This document shows, piece after piece, positions 26,767-39,279 of a DNA stretch of 64,000 nt. The notes beneath the pieces were generated by a model. The model searched no databases. It saw nothing but the letters and a program-made list of their open reading frames with translations, and was not told the origin of the DNA. The stretch lies in contig JARHVA010002006.1 in the NCBI GenBank assembly GCA_037957365.1, positions 10,001-74,000 of the forward strand, given 5' to 3'. The stretch comes from Torreya grandis. Its lineage: Eukaryota; Streptophyta; Pinopsida; Cupressales; Taxaceae. The position numbers were made by a program, and so were the translations under genes. How positions within the stretch are numbered: position 1 is the first letter of the stretch; every line of letters starts with the position of its first letter.

Positions 26767-26879
26767 TGATTCTTTATTTCTATCAAATTATTTTTAACAT
26801 GAATCAGTCTATTCCAAATCAATACCTTTATTGAGAAGGGAGTTAACTAAATAGATAAAGTAAGCCATATTAGGAACAA

Positions 26880-27452
26880 ATTTTCAAATTACCCCAAGTT
26901 TTCCAAGGTACATTTGTATATTTAGCATAGAATGAGGAATAGGCATGTTAAGAATGGGTTTCATTTTAGCAAGATCTAAATCAATACCATGTAAAGAGAC
27001 TAAGAATCCTAAGATTTTTATCAAAGTGACACCAAAAATGCATTTGTAAGGATTCAGTCTAACTTTGTATTTTATGAGACAATAAAAAGTAATAGCAAGA
27101 TCATGAAGATTATTTTCACGATGGTTAAATTTAGTAATAAGATCATCCACATAAGTTTCAACTATTTTATGAATGAGAGCATGAAAAATATGGGTAATTT
27201 CAAGTTGATAAGTTGCACCATATTTTTTATACCAAATGGAATTTTAACTTAGTAATAGGTTCCCCATTTAGTGGTAAAAGTGGTTTTATGTTAATCATCA
27301 AGAGTGATAGAAATTTGATTATATCCTAAGAAACCATCCATGAGGGACAACATTTCATATCTAGTAGTGGAATCAACAATGGAATCAATTGATGGTAAAG
27401 GAAAATTATCTTTCAAACATGCTAAATTAATGTTTTGAAAGACTATATGTAT
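26880..27452 (-). pseudogene. RT palm and thumb of outer element
   Basis: Reading the minus strand from 27452: INLACLKDNFPLPSIDSIVD, YEMLSLMDGFLGYNQISI, HKTTFTTKWGTY, a short frame-shifted stretch, then YVDDL with the active-site aspartates at 27142-27153, and finally RLNPYKCIFGV with LGFLVSLHGIDLD. These are the standard blocks of plant Tat-lineage RT. The block upstream of INLACLKD is absent here; its match lies 25 kb to the right at 52180-52330. Confidence 0.9.
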
Positions 27453-27457
27453 GTGAA

Positions 27458-28932
27458 TAACCTATTATCGACCTGGATTTCACCCTTGAAGAGGATTTCT
27501 TAGGGCCTCTTCACCCATTTGACACAATGGGATCTCTCTTAGGTTGTGGGTGACTTATAAGTAGAGAGAACCTATAGAAAGGACTGGCTCCCTGCTACAA
27601 CACCTAAAATAACACTAAGCTATTGAATTTTCAAGGAAAAGGGAAAAAGAAGCTACAAATTGAATCTAAATCCTATGGATGGTGATGCGCCAAAGTATTT
27701 TTCTCACTAAACTAGCTTCTTATCAATACTGAATGACTCAATCATTACTAAATTCTTCTGACGCTTTCCTCTAATGGTCTATTCACACATTAATGCTTCA
27801 TATGAAGGTTAAAACTCTATGCATATTATATTATGAAACAACTGAAGGGACTTGGATTAGACATAATAAACTAATTATAACAATAATTTCCTATCCTAGA
27901 TAAGACTAGCACAACATACAACCTATACGAATGAGTTACTAACAACAATGTTAAAGAAAGGACATATAAAAGGAAGAAGGACTCTCTCATAATTGAATAT
28001 CAACTCAACATTAAATTCACACTAACATATCAACATAAGGTAGGTAAAACTTAGTCTTTCATTCATCAAAAGGCTTAAGAGTTAGCATTACATGTGGGAA
28101 AAGTTTTGTCATACCCAAAAGAGGGATACAATAATAGGCCTTTATAGCCTTTTTATAAGAAAGATGCTCAATAGGCACTATTAATTTTCCTAAATTCAAC
28201 TATTACAACTTGCTCATAGATCATTCATGGAGAACATAATTTAAATTCATGCAAAGATACCCTACTTCCACACCACATACCTATAATGAAATAGGTCTCT
28301 TGAAGAGGATGGCATAGGAGTGGAGAGATGGGAGTTGAATAGGCTATAATTGACCCTTGAGAGAGTATTTACATGTTGGAATTGGTCAATTATCTCCCTT
28401 TTAGTAGTTATAAATAGAATAACATGGTTCATTTGATATTCATAAGGCCTTAATTATCCTACCCCTTTTTCATGCATGCTAATTTGACCCACAAACTATC
28501 CTCACCTCTCATGATGGGTATGAATGAGACTTATTCACCATAATACGATAGTTAGAAGAAAATTTTTGGTTCTTTATTCACCCTCTTGGCATATTTCCAT
28601 GCCACTCTTAGAATGTCATGTTTGTTCTTCAACATCTCTTTTCATCTTGTCTAGGATAAGACATAGAATCTTGACTACTCCATTTTCATTATTTCTATTA
28701 GATACCTAAAATTCTTTTTATTGTCTTACAATTCATCTTTAAGTCTTGATTATAAAGAGGTGTCAAGATTCTTAAGTGTATTTAGTGGTAATAATAGCCA
28801 TTTCAAGGTTTCTAAGAGATTCGTTTTAAAAATAAGCTTCCAAGGTTTTACTTTTTTGCTTTTAGGACTGCCTAACAAAGTGCATCAGGTCATATTCTTC
28901 ATTATTGCAAGTACAAGATGACATGGTGTGAT
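27458..28932. other. Left part of a probable insertion in the outer RT
   Basis: No domain was seen. The sequence starts where RT homology stops (27453-27457 is GTGAA, which recurs at 52176-52180 where RT homology resumes). On the minus strand a TATA-like AAGGCTATAAAGG lies near 28138-28156, and a candidate LTR edge and primer region lies near 27570-27600, so this may contain an eroded LTR. Its partner on the right side would be 48291-52175, but no LTR pair could be matched. Confidence 0.4.
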
Positions 28933-28937
28933 AAATT

Positions 28938-29476
28938 TTTTAGCTGAGGTTCTTGAAGCATCATAAAATGATAAAGACAAGGATAAATGTGAGATAATTC
29001 ATGTGTGAAAAATATTTTATCATAAATAATAGGAAATTAGATGACAAAAATGTAAGATGCATTAATTATTCTATGTTATTGAGCAATTTCAAAACAACCA
29101 GTATTGTATAAACTAAAATAATACATTCAAAATAGTTTAGATAGAAAATAACCAAGACATTACATATGAGAGTGCATGCAAGGAACATAACAAGAAATCA
29201 TACAGGTAACCATAACTAGATAATCTCTATTGATCTATTCTAAAAGTGTAACCCTCTTCTTCTTACAACCAAAAGTATATATAGGCATTTCCAATCTATG
29301 ATTGTTCATATTTTTCTCGTAATTGGTGCCAAAAGTGGAGTCTCTTCATATTCTATCTTATTAAAAATCATGAGGATAAGAAAAAATAGGATATACAATG
29401 ATAAAATGAGTGCATAACACATGAATATCAGAGAAATATCCTACACAACTTTACAATCCACATTCTTCTACCAACA
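28938..29476 (-). repeat. 3' LTR of element B (539 bp)
   Basis: Pairs with 47750-48285. Strongly shared blocks include GACAAAAATGTAAGATGCATT, GCATGCAAGGAACATAACAA and CTTCTTACAACCAAAAGTAT. On the minus strand the last gives a TATA-like CTATATATACTTTT (about 29271-29284). Confidence 0.92.
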
Positions 29477-30900
29477 CTTTCCTAGACTTATCTCATCTTG
29501 AGATAATGTCATAGGATCTCTGAGAATGCACAAATTATAGGGATTTAAAGAAATGGTTGGACCAGTAAGAGTCACAGTAATAAATCAAGGTGCTATGTAT
29601 AGTTTTCACTCTTTCATGTTTTTAAATAAGTAGTGTACCAAGCTACCACCCTTTATAGGTTTTCAATAGGTTGTCATAACCAGGTGGCCACCATTTATTG
29701 GTTTTAAAATAACCTATCCCTACTTATCTTACTAAGTCTTCTCTAATACAAAATTTCACCTAGAATTTTCAAAAAAATTAATCTATGTAGTACTTAACTC
29801 AAAGGTGGTGAGATGGAAATGAAGGTTAAATATAAGAGTCCTTCAACTGAGAATGATCAGATTTGTGTTGTGTGATGATCTGATGGAGATTTAAAGATGG
29901 TCTATAAGTAGGTGTATTCATAATCTATGAAATTGAGATGGTGAAAGGATTTAGATCTATTTTATATGCATTCCAATCCAACATCACTTGTATCAAACAT
30001 AGTAGGGTGCACAATGGAGTGTGGTATATGATGATCTTCTTGAGTTATACATCATTAGTGATGCTAAATATGGCCTTTGTGTTCATAACCCTTGTTTGAA
30101 TCTATCCACTCAATTGCTCCATCTTATTTGTGTGTCTTTGAGCTTGGAGTCCAATGAAAGAACTACAAAATAGTTAGATATAGCATTCCATAAGGTTTTC
30201 ATGAACATTATCCCTAGCATTTAATTATTCTTATAGTAATATATCCTTTTAATCCATAGTTTTAGTGTGGCGTACCATGGTTGATTTAGCTATGGTGGCA
30301 TTTATAAAGCCCATGCTGGAACTGGCTAATGTAGTATCCAATTGTTGCTTCTAATGAAGTAAATTATGTGCAACCTATTGGTCTTAAACTGTGGTAGCAT
30401 TGAGCATACCTTAGTACTCCTCTAAAAGAGTGATGAGTGTTGAAGCCTTGACTTTGACATCCTATCCCAATGTCCGAATGTGTGTAGATTTTATGTTGTG
30501 CACCAATCTTGTATTAACTTAGAGATAACTATCTTGAGTCTGTGTTGGTCAGACATTACTTGGTCCTCAATTGATTGAATAACCAAATCTAGAAAAGTAT
30601 CCTAGATGATTTTTATAGATTCTTATAGTCAGGCCTACAACTCAATGTTCTCGACCTTAGTTTTATTGATCTGTTGCTTCAATGAGGTGGCCTTCTATGT
30701 AATGGATTCCTGGAATGTTGTAGCACCCTCCAACTAATTTTTCAATGGTAACTTGGAAACATCTAATGATGTTCTTTGATGAAGTGGGAAGGATACCAAA
30801 GTTCCTATGGTAGCTAAAGGATTAGGTCATGGCATGGTGATAATTAGAATGGAAAAGGTGGTTCACCAAGCACCCATAGTTGAAACATCCCAAAACTAGA
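29477..30900. other. Element B, between extra ORF and 3' LTR; no gene
   Basis: Nothing recognisable on either strand apart from possible continuation of the decayed extra ORF at its right end. It probably includes the 3' untranslated part of element B. Confidence 0.45.
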
Positions 30901-30929
30901 CTCCTCCCAAGGGCAAGGCTAGTTCTTGC

Positions 30930-33300
30930 TCACCTGTTATAGCTACAAATTTGTTTTTGTACACCAGATAATCTGACCCACCTTATTTCTATTGTTTAAG
31001 AACTTATTGTTATTATGCCTTGACATCTTCTTTAGTCTTCAATTATTACACAATGTCTCTGTCTTGTTTTATCTTTGCTTTCTCTACTACTTTTTGGTTT
31101 AGCTTCTCTTCCTCAAATTTTTCCTATTCTTGTTCCATTTATTTCTTATTTTATTTTTCCTCTACCTACTATTTTTACACACACTTTTCTTCCTTTTCAT
31201 ACTCTTCAAGCATGATAGCCTTGGATTTTTTGACCTTGGCCTATGCATGTGCCTCTAGATCATCCTATGCCTTGGTTGTACGCACTTATTCTTCCTATGC
31301 TTGAGCCAACAATTTATGCAAGGCTTCATATTATTCTTTCTTCTTCCTCACAACTTCATCATCTTGCTATTGGGTGAGAGTGGTATCCTCCAAATCCTTC
31401 TTTATATGTGCCTCTACATCTTTTTATTTGTCTTATTCTACCTTGGCCTTGACTATGAGTAAAGCTTATTTATTCCTTTGCTCTTCATCCATGTATTTTT
31501 GGTGTACCTCTTGTGCCTAATTTTATACATTAGTAGTTTCTTGTGCTTTCCTTGCTTCTTCGATAGACTATTGGCATCAAGCTTCTACATCATGTGCCTT
31601 TTTCTTGGCCTCAGCTTCTTTAGCTTGGTGATGTGCTTGATCAATTTTTTATTATTGGGCTTGCTCCTTCTAGCACTTGTTTTCTTCTTGATGTACTCAT
31701 TGTTTTGTTGTATGAGCTACTTCCTCCCATGAAGCCTTTTGCTCTTCAGTTATAGGATGATTTGGTATCAACTCTTTAATATTAGAGTCTTGTTTTATGA
31801 GTGAAAAATCACTCAATTGGAAAGTAGAGATGGAAATAGATGTTTTATTCCAAATCAAAGTAACCATCCTACATTTGGTTAGCAGTGAAGTTGAGGAAGG
31901 GTAATGTTGCACTTCTTACTTAATGGATGACCTACCAAATGTGTATTCTTCAAGAGTAGGAGAAACCCTAGCCTCTCATCAAGTTTTGGGTCTGCACACT
32001 AGAGTCTCTTATGGACTATTAGGTAGTGAATCAAATATGTCAATGACTATAAAAGTAGTAGAAGGTTATTGATCTAAGAGTTTGGCCATTTTGTGCATTT
32101 ATTTAGCCTTTTGCACATGGTATCAATAAATATGGATGTTAGGTATGGTGGTATTTTCACCCAAAGACTTGGAGGGTACTTATTGTGCACTAAAATTGTT
32201 CACACTAACTTCTATATGAATAAATCCTTATCCTTGTCCTTCTCCTATAGTTCACCTACCATATCTTCAAGCATTACCTAGTAGACCTCTTTCTAGTCAC
32301 TCATCAGTCCCCATCTAAGGTAGGTTGTAGGAGCTTATGATCTATGGTACCTTGGGGCCATCCAACCAAGTTATTTTACTCCTTATATTTCACTTTTATG
32401 GAGGTGATGGTTGTTTTTCTATGGAGATATTTCACTTTCCTTTTTAATACTATGAGGTTGTAGCTACGCTGAATGAACTACTGTACTAGATAGTCTAGTT
32501 TGAAGAGGTGTCACATACCTAGCTGCATATGATTTTTTCTTAGTGACCTCATCTTGAGCCATGGCCATGGTAATAAAATATGATAGGGTCCAAATGGTGA
32601 TCAAGGTAGCTCATGTATATGAATCGGGATGCCTTTTGGAAGTAAAGTGATAACAACATGTTGTCATAAGTACTGCATGACATTAGATAACACCCATGGG
32701 TGTTTAGCAATAAGTTTTAAACATTTCTCCCACCATTTCTTGAACTTTCCCTCATGAGCTAAGGTACTGTGCTAAGGTTTCTGTATCAAATTATAAAATT
32801 GTTATGTTGGCTAGTAGTTAGTGTCTGGGTGTACCTATACTTTAGGGGACTTTTATTGAGTGAAACATAGTAGAAAGATAAAAAAATAGTACTAGAAGGT
32901 CTACTTTGAAGTCATGTGGTACTTATAGATATTTATAAGTAGTACTTATACAAATTACTTAAGTCAATTGAACTACTCATTACAGTGGATCATATGATGT
33001 GCAATGTCAACCACTCCTTTGGGGATTTGGTTTATAGATTTGGTGGTCTAACATAATCTACATGTAATGCACTCAACCAAGATGCACATTGGTTCATATT
33101 AGATATCTTTAAATGGGATTCTTCTAGACCCATAGACATATATGTATTTGACTTCCTAAAGGATAGGAGGCATTCTTGACTTGTAGGGAGTAAGAGAGTT
33201 GGCCAATGTAGACATGCCCAAATCTTACTAGCCATTGCTTCAATGTTGATGATACTGATACCTAGGCCAATGTAAATTTTCCCTCATTATAGTGACCAAG
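30930..33300 (-). pseudogene. Extra ORF of element B: unknown protein with coiled-coil tail
   Basis: Downstream of integrase the minus strand keeps one coding-like reading for about 2.3 kb. The 5' part (33.2-32.2 kb) includes WACLHWPTLLLPTSQE, then MAQDEVTKKKSYAARYVTPL; after one apparent frameshift near 32.2 kb a Ser/Pro-containing middle follows (PSTTFIVIDIFDSLPNSP), and from about 31.75 to 30.94 kb a single frame runs without indels through a Glu/Lys/Ala-rich helix such as HHQAKEAEAKKKAHDVEA and KSKAIMLEEYEKEEK. In that last frame most of the roughly 30 stops are TAA or TAG at places suiting Gln in an E/K/Q-rich helix. I do not recognise the protein. Plant Gypsy elements of some lineages carry additional ORFs after pol; a captured host fragment is the alternative. 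Confidence 0.6.
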
Positions 33301-34106
33301 AAAAATTTGCACAATCTCCCCCAAATTGTTGAAGTTAGGCATCCAAAGTAAGCACTCAACATCTATGTTCTGAAAATGATGTGGGGATGTAAGAGCAAGT
33401 GGTTATGTAACATCTATTGGATCTGGTCATATTTTTTTTGTTCTATAGTTTGAAGGTAATCAAATGTCTCTAGATAATTATATTTAGTCTATCAAAGTGA
33501 AATATCGATGCACATTTATTCCTTCTAGGCATCTATCAAATTTTTGATGAGTTACGAATGATCTATGGTATCTAAATACTAAAAATTAGAAAATTTTTAC
33601 TTTCTATGTTGGATAAGTTGGATCAACACTGAAACTTTAGCTCATAAAATGGTTGAAAGAATGAAACACAGACTTGATTCACAACCTTATGCCTTTATAG
33701 ACTTTTTGCCTATTAGTTTCCACATAAATGTCATTCTAATTTATCCCTTCGATATCAATTTGAATGCTAATGTGGAAAATCTTATCTAATCTAAAAATAA
33801 AGGTGGTTAGTTATTAGAAAATGCATCGAGATATGTTGTTATATGCTTTTCTATCCATACTAGGGTATGTAATTATGATGTTAATCGGCCACCAATTTGG
33901 TGGGCTCTGGTATTAAATACTTGGGATGAACATTATACTATTTAGATCTTGGTTGATGTGACTTGATTGCACATTTACCAAAATTAATTACTTTATTTCA
34001 ATTTTATTGACATCAACAATGATGCACATTAATTATTTTGTCATGGGTGTTGCATGCTACAATTCCTATCATGGTTCCAAAAACTAGTGAATATTTCATC
34101 TAACCT

Positions 34107-34139
<33 letters not shown>

Positions 34140-34480
34140 CACACACACACACAAAGAAACACACAAGAAAACATACAAAAATGGGAAATCCTAATCTACT
34201 TGGTGTTACTCAGCACCCACTCATTTAGCAAAAAAATATCAATTAAGACTATTGGTGGTAGGGCTTAAGCCTATATCTATTCACCTAACCTAGTAGAAAG
34301 GTTCCCTATATATCTCTCAAAACAATAGTTCCTTGTTATGATATTTCATGTATAATGTAAGGCCATTTCCACCTGATCTATAATTTACCCAAAATTGCTT
34401 TAAAACAACTATCATATAATAAAACTAGTTGATCTTTATGGAATTCCTTATGTTTTAGGTTCTTATTATGCCATGATTTC
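33301..34480. other. Element B interval between integrase and extra ORF
   Basis: No domain was recognised except the expected end of integrase at the right edge. It contains the AC microsatellite at 34107-34153. Confidence 0.45.
34107..34153. repeat. (AC)n microsatellite, one interruption
   Basis: A 47-base AC run with a single G at 34133, inside element B. Confidence 0.97.
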
Positions 34481-34485
34481 TAACT

Positions 34486-35240
34486 CTACTTATGAACTTC
34501 GTACATCCAAGATGCTCTGCATTGATATTCATCCATATGATTCAATTTAAGAATCATGTTTGTGAGAGACTCACAATCCCCTAGTCTCATAGCCTTTACA
34601 ATGCACAAACTGGGTACTAAATATTCCATAGGCATTACTGCTTCAAGAAAATAGACCAATTGAAATGGATTAAAACCTGTAGCCCTCTTATAATGCATTT
34701 GATAAGCCTAAAGAATCATAAGAATGTGATCTTCCCAATTATCCCTCTTGACATTGTATATCTATGCCAACATATTTCCCAATACTTTATTATAATCCTC
34801 AGCTTATCTATTAGCTTGTGGATGGTATGCAATACTTTTATGATGTGAAATCATGAATACTTTAGTAAGAGCTTTGATAGATTTATTTATGAAGTGTGTC
34901 CCTTGATCATTGATGAGCTTGATGGGGCATCCAAATTGTGTGATAATATTCTCATGAAGGAAATTTTATGCATCTTTTTCCCCACATATGGGTGTCACAA
35001 TAGCTTTAACCCATTTGTTAAATTAATCTTTCACAGTGATAATATACTGAGCTTTGTTGTATTTACTTAGGGGATTGATAGGTCTGACAAAATTGATTCC
35101 CCATTATTTAAAAGGTTGTTCAGCTAATAAAGGCTACAAAGTCATTTTATCCTTCTGGTGTGGCTTACCCATTCATTGACATACATCACAATGTTTCCCT
35201 ATTCTATGTGCATCTTGAAAAAAATTTATCCACCATAATC
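34486..35240 (-). pseudogene. Integrase of element B
   Basis: Almost the whole enzyme can be read. The zinc-binding end gives HCDVCQ and, after a stop, MGKPHQKDKM; then WGINFVRPINPLS, YIITVKD (first catalytic Asp), GCPIKLINDQGTHFIN (second Asp), SIAYHPQANR with AEDYNKVLGN (third acidic residue, Glu), and the C-terminal block at 34486-34698 with RATGFNPFQLVYFLEAVMP, MEYLVPSLCI. All three acidic residues appear to survive, but TAG/TAA codons at Gln or Trp positions (such as before WG and in CQ*MG) interrupt it. Confidence 0.92.
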
Positions 35241-35639
35241 TGCTTTGTAACAATTTCTATACAGTAGCTTTTCTAACAAAATGACCTCCTACTAGTCCTT
35301 GGTGTGCTTCTTATAAGAATTACAGATATTCATGTTCTAGAACTACCCTAAGTAGTACTTCATCCTTCCCAAAATGATACAAGATCACATTTATAATAGT
35401 ATATGGCAAAGCTCTAGTGATAAACTACTTTTTTTCTCCTTTTTGCAGTACATAGGGAATATTCCTTGTTCTAAAAAAATAGCAATTTCTTCAAAATTCT
35501 TAGGTATTTCAAAAACTCAAAATAGATGGGCATCAAGAGAATCTTCTTTTAGTTCTTATATATCTTCCCCATTCATGATGTGATTCAGATGATTTGGCCC
35601 AACATTTTATCTGCCTGGCTTGATGTTGATGCAAAATTG

Positions 35640-36000
35640 AAATTATTGAAAGATCATCAACCATATTGAAATTCATCCTCTGAGCATAGGATTATTGACT
35701 AGATATCATAGAGATTGATGATCTATGAAAAATTCAAATCGTGTTTTAAGAAGATAATGTCTATATTTATGTAGTGTGAACATTATAACCATTGCTTCCT
35801 TTTTTAGTTGTCATGTAATTCTTTTTTGCATCAGATAACTTTTGGATTGTAAAATTTATAGGGTGATCCAATCCACCATATCCTGAATATGCAAGCAAAA
35901 CATTGACTATGATATTAAAAGCATCAACATGTACATGAAAAGGCTTACTCCAATATGGAAATACTAGAATAGACACAGTGACCAATCTTTGCTTTAGTTA
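35640..36000 (-). pseudogene. RNase H of element B
   Basis: The frame at 35767-35985 reads PFHVHVDAFNIIVNVLLA with the first catalytic Asp, then HPINFTIQKLSDAKKNYMTT. The following E-x-x-A-M-V block is damaged: it reads KKGSNGYNVH, so the second acidic residue is lost. It directly follows RT on the minus strand. Confidence 0.88.
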
Positions 36001-36049
36001 TATGAAAGTTGCTAGACACTCAGAGGTCCAAACAAACTTTGTACCTTTT

Positions 36050-36900
36050 ATGCAGTAAATACTCAAATGGGGAAGAAATTAATTTATATCCCTTGATGAA
36101 CTTCTGATAGTAATCTATGTCCAAGGAAGGATCACACTTCCTTTGAGCTGACTGGTGGGGGAATACTAAAAATTAATATAGTTTTGGCTTAGTTCACCAA
36201 AATCCCTTCACTGCATATCACATGACCTAAAAAGACACTAAAAGGTGTAATAAATAATCACTTTTTCAAATTTGGGGAAATACATAGAGTTCGATAGCAT
36301 TCTAGCATGAGGTACAACTTGGACAAGTGAACTTTAAACAAAGAGGAAACTCCCCAATCATCTAAATATACTTCTAATAAGTCATGAATGAAATCCTTAA
36401 AGGTAGACAACACTATTCTATAAAAACTACAAGTGCATTATTGAGGCCAAAGAAATTACCTTGTATGCAAAGGATCCCTATTCTATGGCAAAAGTTATTT
36501 TAGCTCTATCTTCTTCTATGATGGGTATTTGATGATACGTAATGAACCCATCTATGAAGGAGTAAACTTCATGACCTATGATAGCTTTCAAAACTTCATC
36601 TATAAAGGGAATAAAAAATGGATCATTTACGTATGCATCATTTAAAATTAGATAGTCACTGCATACTCTGATCTCCCATGTTTTCTTAGGCTACACTACC
36701 ATAGGACTAACCAATCTATCTTCTCTATAGGATAGATTATACCCATTTCCTACATTATGTCTAGTTCAACCTTCACTTTCAACTTCATGTTTGGATTCAA
36801 ATTATATATCCTTTTCTTTATGGTTTATGCAAACTCCTTGAGTTCTATATGCATTTAACTTAGAAAAGGATCTACTCCTCTGAACTCTAAAAATTTTATA
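36050..36900 (-). pseudogene. Reverse transcriptase of element B
   Basis: Readable motifs are GHEVYSFIDGFITYHQIPI, EEDRAKITFAIE followed by a stop and GSFAYKVI, then DFIHDLLEVYLDDWGVSSLF. The active-site YLDD lies at 36357-36368 and keeps both aspartates; Trp follows at 36354-36356. The Trp after YLDD marks the sublineage shared with E2. The domain has several stops and a frameshift near 36450. Confidence 0.9.
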
Positions 36901-38380
36901 GGTAACACATCTTGATAATCTCATAGGAGTTACATAACTTTTGAAGCTTTGGCTTCAGTCCAATAGTCACCAATATGTGCTAATTTAGGAATCTCCTCAC
37001 TTTCAATGTTTTCCACATGATTTTTAATAGGTTACTGATAAATCTTTCACTCTTCCTCAGCAATAGATTCTCATAGCATCCTTTGCCCTTCTTTCACTAG
37101 AATCTATAAGTTACACAACATTTTTTCTTCAGTGGGTCCAATGACTGGATCCTTTAATGGTTTTATTGGTCATTTAGGTTCAAAAAAATCAATAGATTGA
37201 TATCACCATTAGTATCTAAATCTTCAATTTCCTCCTCTTCTTCCTTTATTCAATGACATAGCTACATAAGAGATTATTCTTCCATCTTGGTAGCTTTATA
37301 TCTTCATAGTGATGTATCTAGATCACATGTTACATTTTTGTGTAGTAGACTCCATTGTGGTGATTAAATATTCTATGCACCCATGGAATAGGAAATGTTC
37401 AATTTTGAACAACGCATTATGAACCACGAGATTCTCATCTTCAAGCACAAAAGTCTATATGAAGTCACTCTAGACTTTTTCCCAATATTTTATCTCCCTC
37501 TTGCGTTCTTGATGCATATACCAAGATGATGGTAAAGGGGAAAGTGTGTAATGAAAGATATGAACCTAGTACTTAGGTGCCACACATTCTTAAGTCTAAA
37601 CCTCAACACATTTATGGATATGGATTTTAGGGCACTCACCTTCCTAAAATAGAGTCCAATTACTTATGATTACCTGCAATAGTTGAAATCTTTTAATCAT
37701 AAGTTTGCACGCATCATCCTAATCAAGCTGATCATTTATATGAATTATCTACCATGTCACTACAACTCCCTTCAAATCATAATTCAAGGCACTAACCCAT
37801 TACTAATCATAATCACATGAATTTGTAGGTGCAAAATGAATTGATTGATATCCTCAGTCACATAGTACAAATGAAGCTATATTTCATTGGCAAAAACCAT
37901 TCACATAGGTCAGAGTTTATGATCACCATGATCCTATTTGAGTATATGCGTATCTAAGTTTCTAATTACAAATGAATCTATTTTCCAAGGGAAGGTTCCT
38001 TCTCTGGTCAAGTTTATATAATCCCACATATGATCATTTTATTGATAGAGAAAATCAATTTTTGTGTGAGTAGGTGATTTCGTAGACATGGATGCACAAT
38101 AATTTATGACAAACTGAGGTGTCAATGGCTGAGTAATTACTATTTTAGGCTTCAATTATTTGGATGTCTTCAACTATTCAATAAATAAATACTATACTTG
38201 AGGTTTATTATGACCATATAATAAATTATACTTGACTATGCGTAGAGATTTTAGGTTTCCCTCAGAGTTTACCTTCATCTAGTTGGATTCTTGTGCAGCA
38301 TAAGGAGACTCTAGTTTAGATAAAATGATGTAGGGTTTGTGTGTCTTATTTGGAGGAATGAATACAATCTTATCTTCCTA
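36901..38380 (-). other. Element B spacer between protease and RT
   Basis: Minus-strand sequence with scattered coding-like fragments but no motif I can fix. By position it links the protease to RT within the polyprotein. Confidence 0.4.
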
Positions 38381-38389
38381 ATGTTCCTC

Positions 38390-38680
38390 TAATTAATTTT
38401 TCATATTATTGATAGTCATCTAGCCATAATATGTCCTTTCTTGCCAATCAGTGTAGGATAATGAGTTTCTTTTGTCTTCATGTATATGACTTCATAGTCA
38501 CCTCACAATGTCAGTTATATGACTTTGATCTCAATGTATTTTAACTAGACAATGGGTTTGACTCTTCCATAGTCTACTAGACTCAGAGTCACTAGGCTAT
38601 AACTGAGAATTGATCATCCAATCACCTCCCATGTAGACCTGGGATCATGTTAACAATGATGCCAAAATTAAATACAACAT
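38390..38680 (-). pseudogene. Protease of element B
   Basis: The minus strand reads VNMIPRSTWEVIG, then VTLSLVDYGRVKPI and ETHYPTLIGKKGHIMAR. This fits the layout of a plant retropepsin after its Asp-x-Gly (N-I-x-P-x-x-T-W-E-x-x-G, then a G-x-V-x-P-x-G strand and Y-P-x-L-x-G-R). The catalytic Asp-x-Gly itself lies in the damaged stretch just upstream and is not clearly preserved. Confidence 0.65.
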
Positions 38681-39279
38681 TTGGAATTTCATATCTTGCA
38701 AATTTAATGTATATTCATACATATACATACCATGGCTTCTTATTTTTTACATATCAAACAAGTTTATATGTTTTATGTTTCCCTCTTTATGCATATTTCA
38801 TTAAATTATGTAGCATATTTGTAAGTTCTAGGAAATATCTTCATTACACAGTGTGCATAGCAACTTCAATAAATCTATTAAAGTAGTAACAACTCCATCC
38901 TATCACATAATGCACACAATCTAACCATACATTTGGGAATCTACTACTGTAGCATCTCCTTTAGTTGTGGCTTGGTGTTGAATATTCAATAAAATCTACA
39001 TAGATTCATACATCATCCCATTTTTATAGCTAGGTTTAGGTATTTATCCTATTTCACTTTTCAAATTCCCTAGTCTTAAGGAATTTAGAGAGGAGGCAAT
39101 CCTCTCTATGTACTAGTGGATCGTAATAGTGTTCAAAAATGCATCCTTCTTAGGTTGCGCATTCACCATGTTAACATTGTTCATAGCCTTTTATTTTCTT
39201 TGCTTTTCCAAAATAGGACTCTCTTTTGTCTCATATTGCTTATATACCCTACAATATGTGTAGTAAGACTATCTTTAGG

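Noticed and set aside
28927..29476. Left LTR of element B starting at TGTGATAA (28927)
   Set aside because: This start has TG but gives no target duplication (CATGG against AAATT). Starting at 28938 aligns base by base with the right LTR and yields AAATT on both sides.
31020..31732. Hydrophobic Leu/Phe/Ser-rich plus-strand frames that look like membrane proteins
   Set aside because: They are antisense to the Glu/Lys-rich coiled-coil ORF; complementing such codons yields Phe/Leu/Ser.
30930..31750. Reassigned genetic code with TAA/TAG as Gln
   Set aside because: Gag of copia C is open with normal Gln codons, and stops elsewhere replace Trp (E2, after YLDD) or Cys (E2 knuckle). Methylation-driven decay explains all cases.
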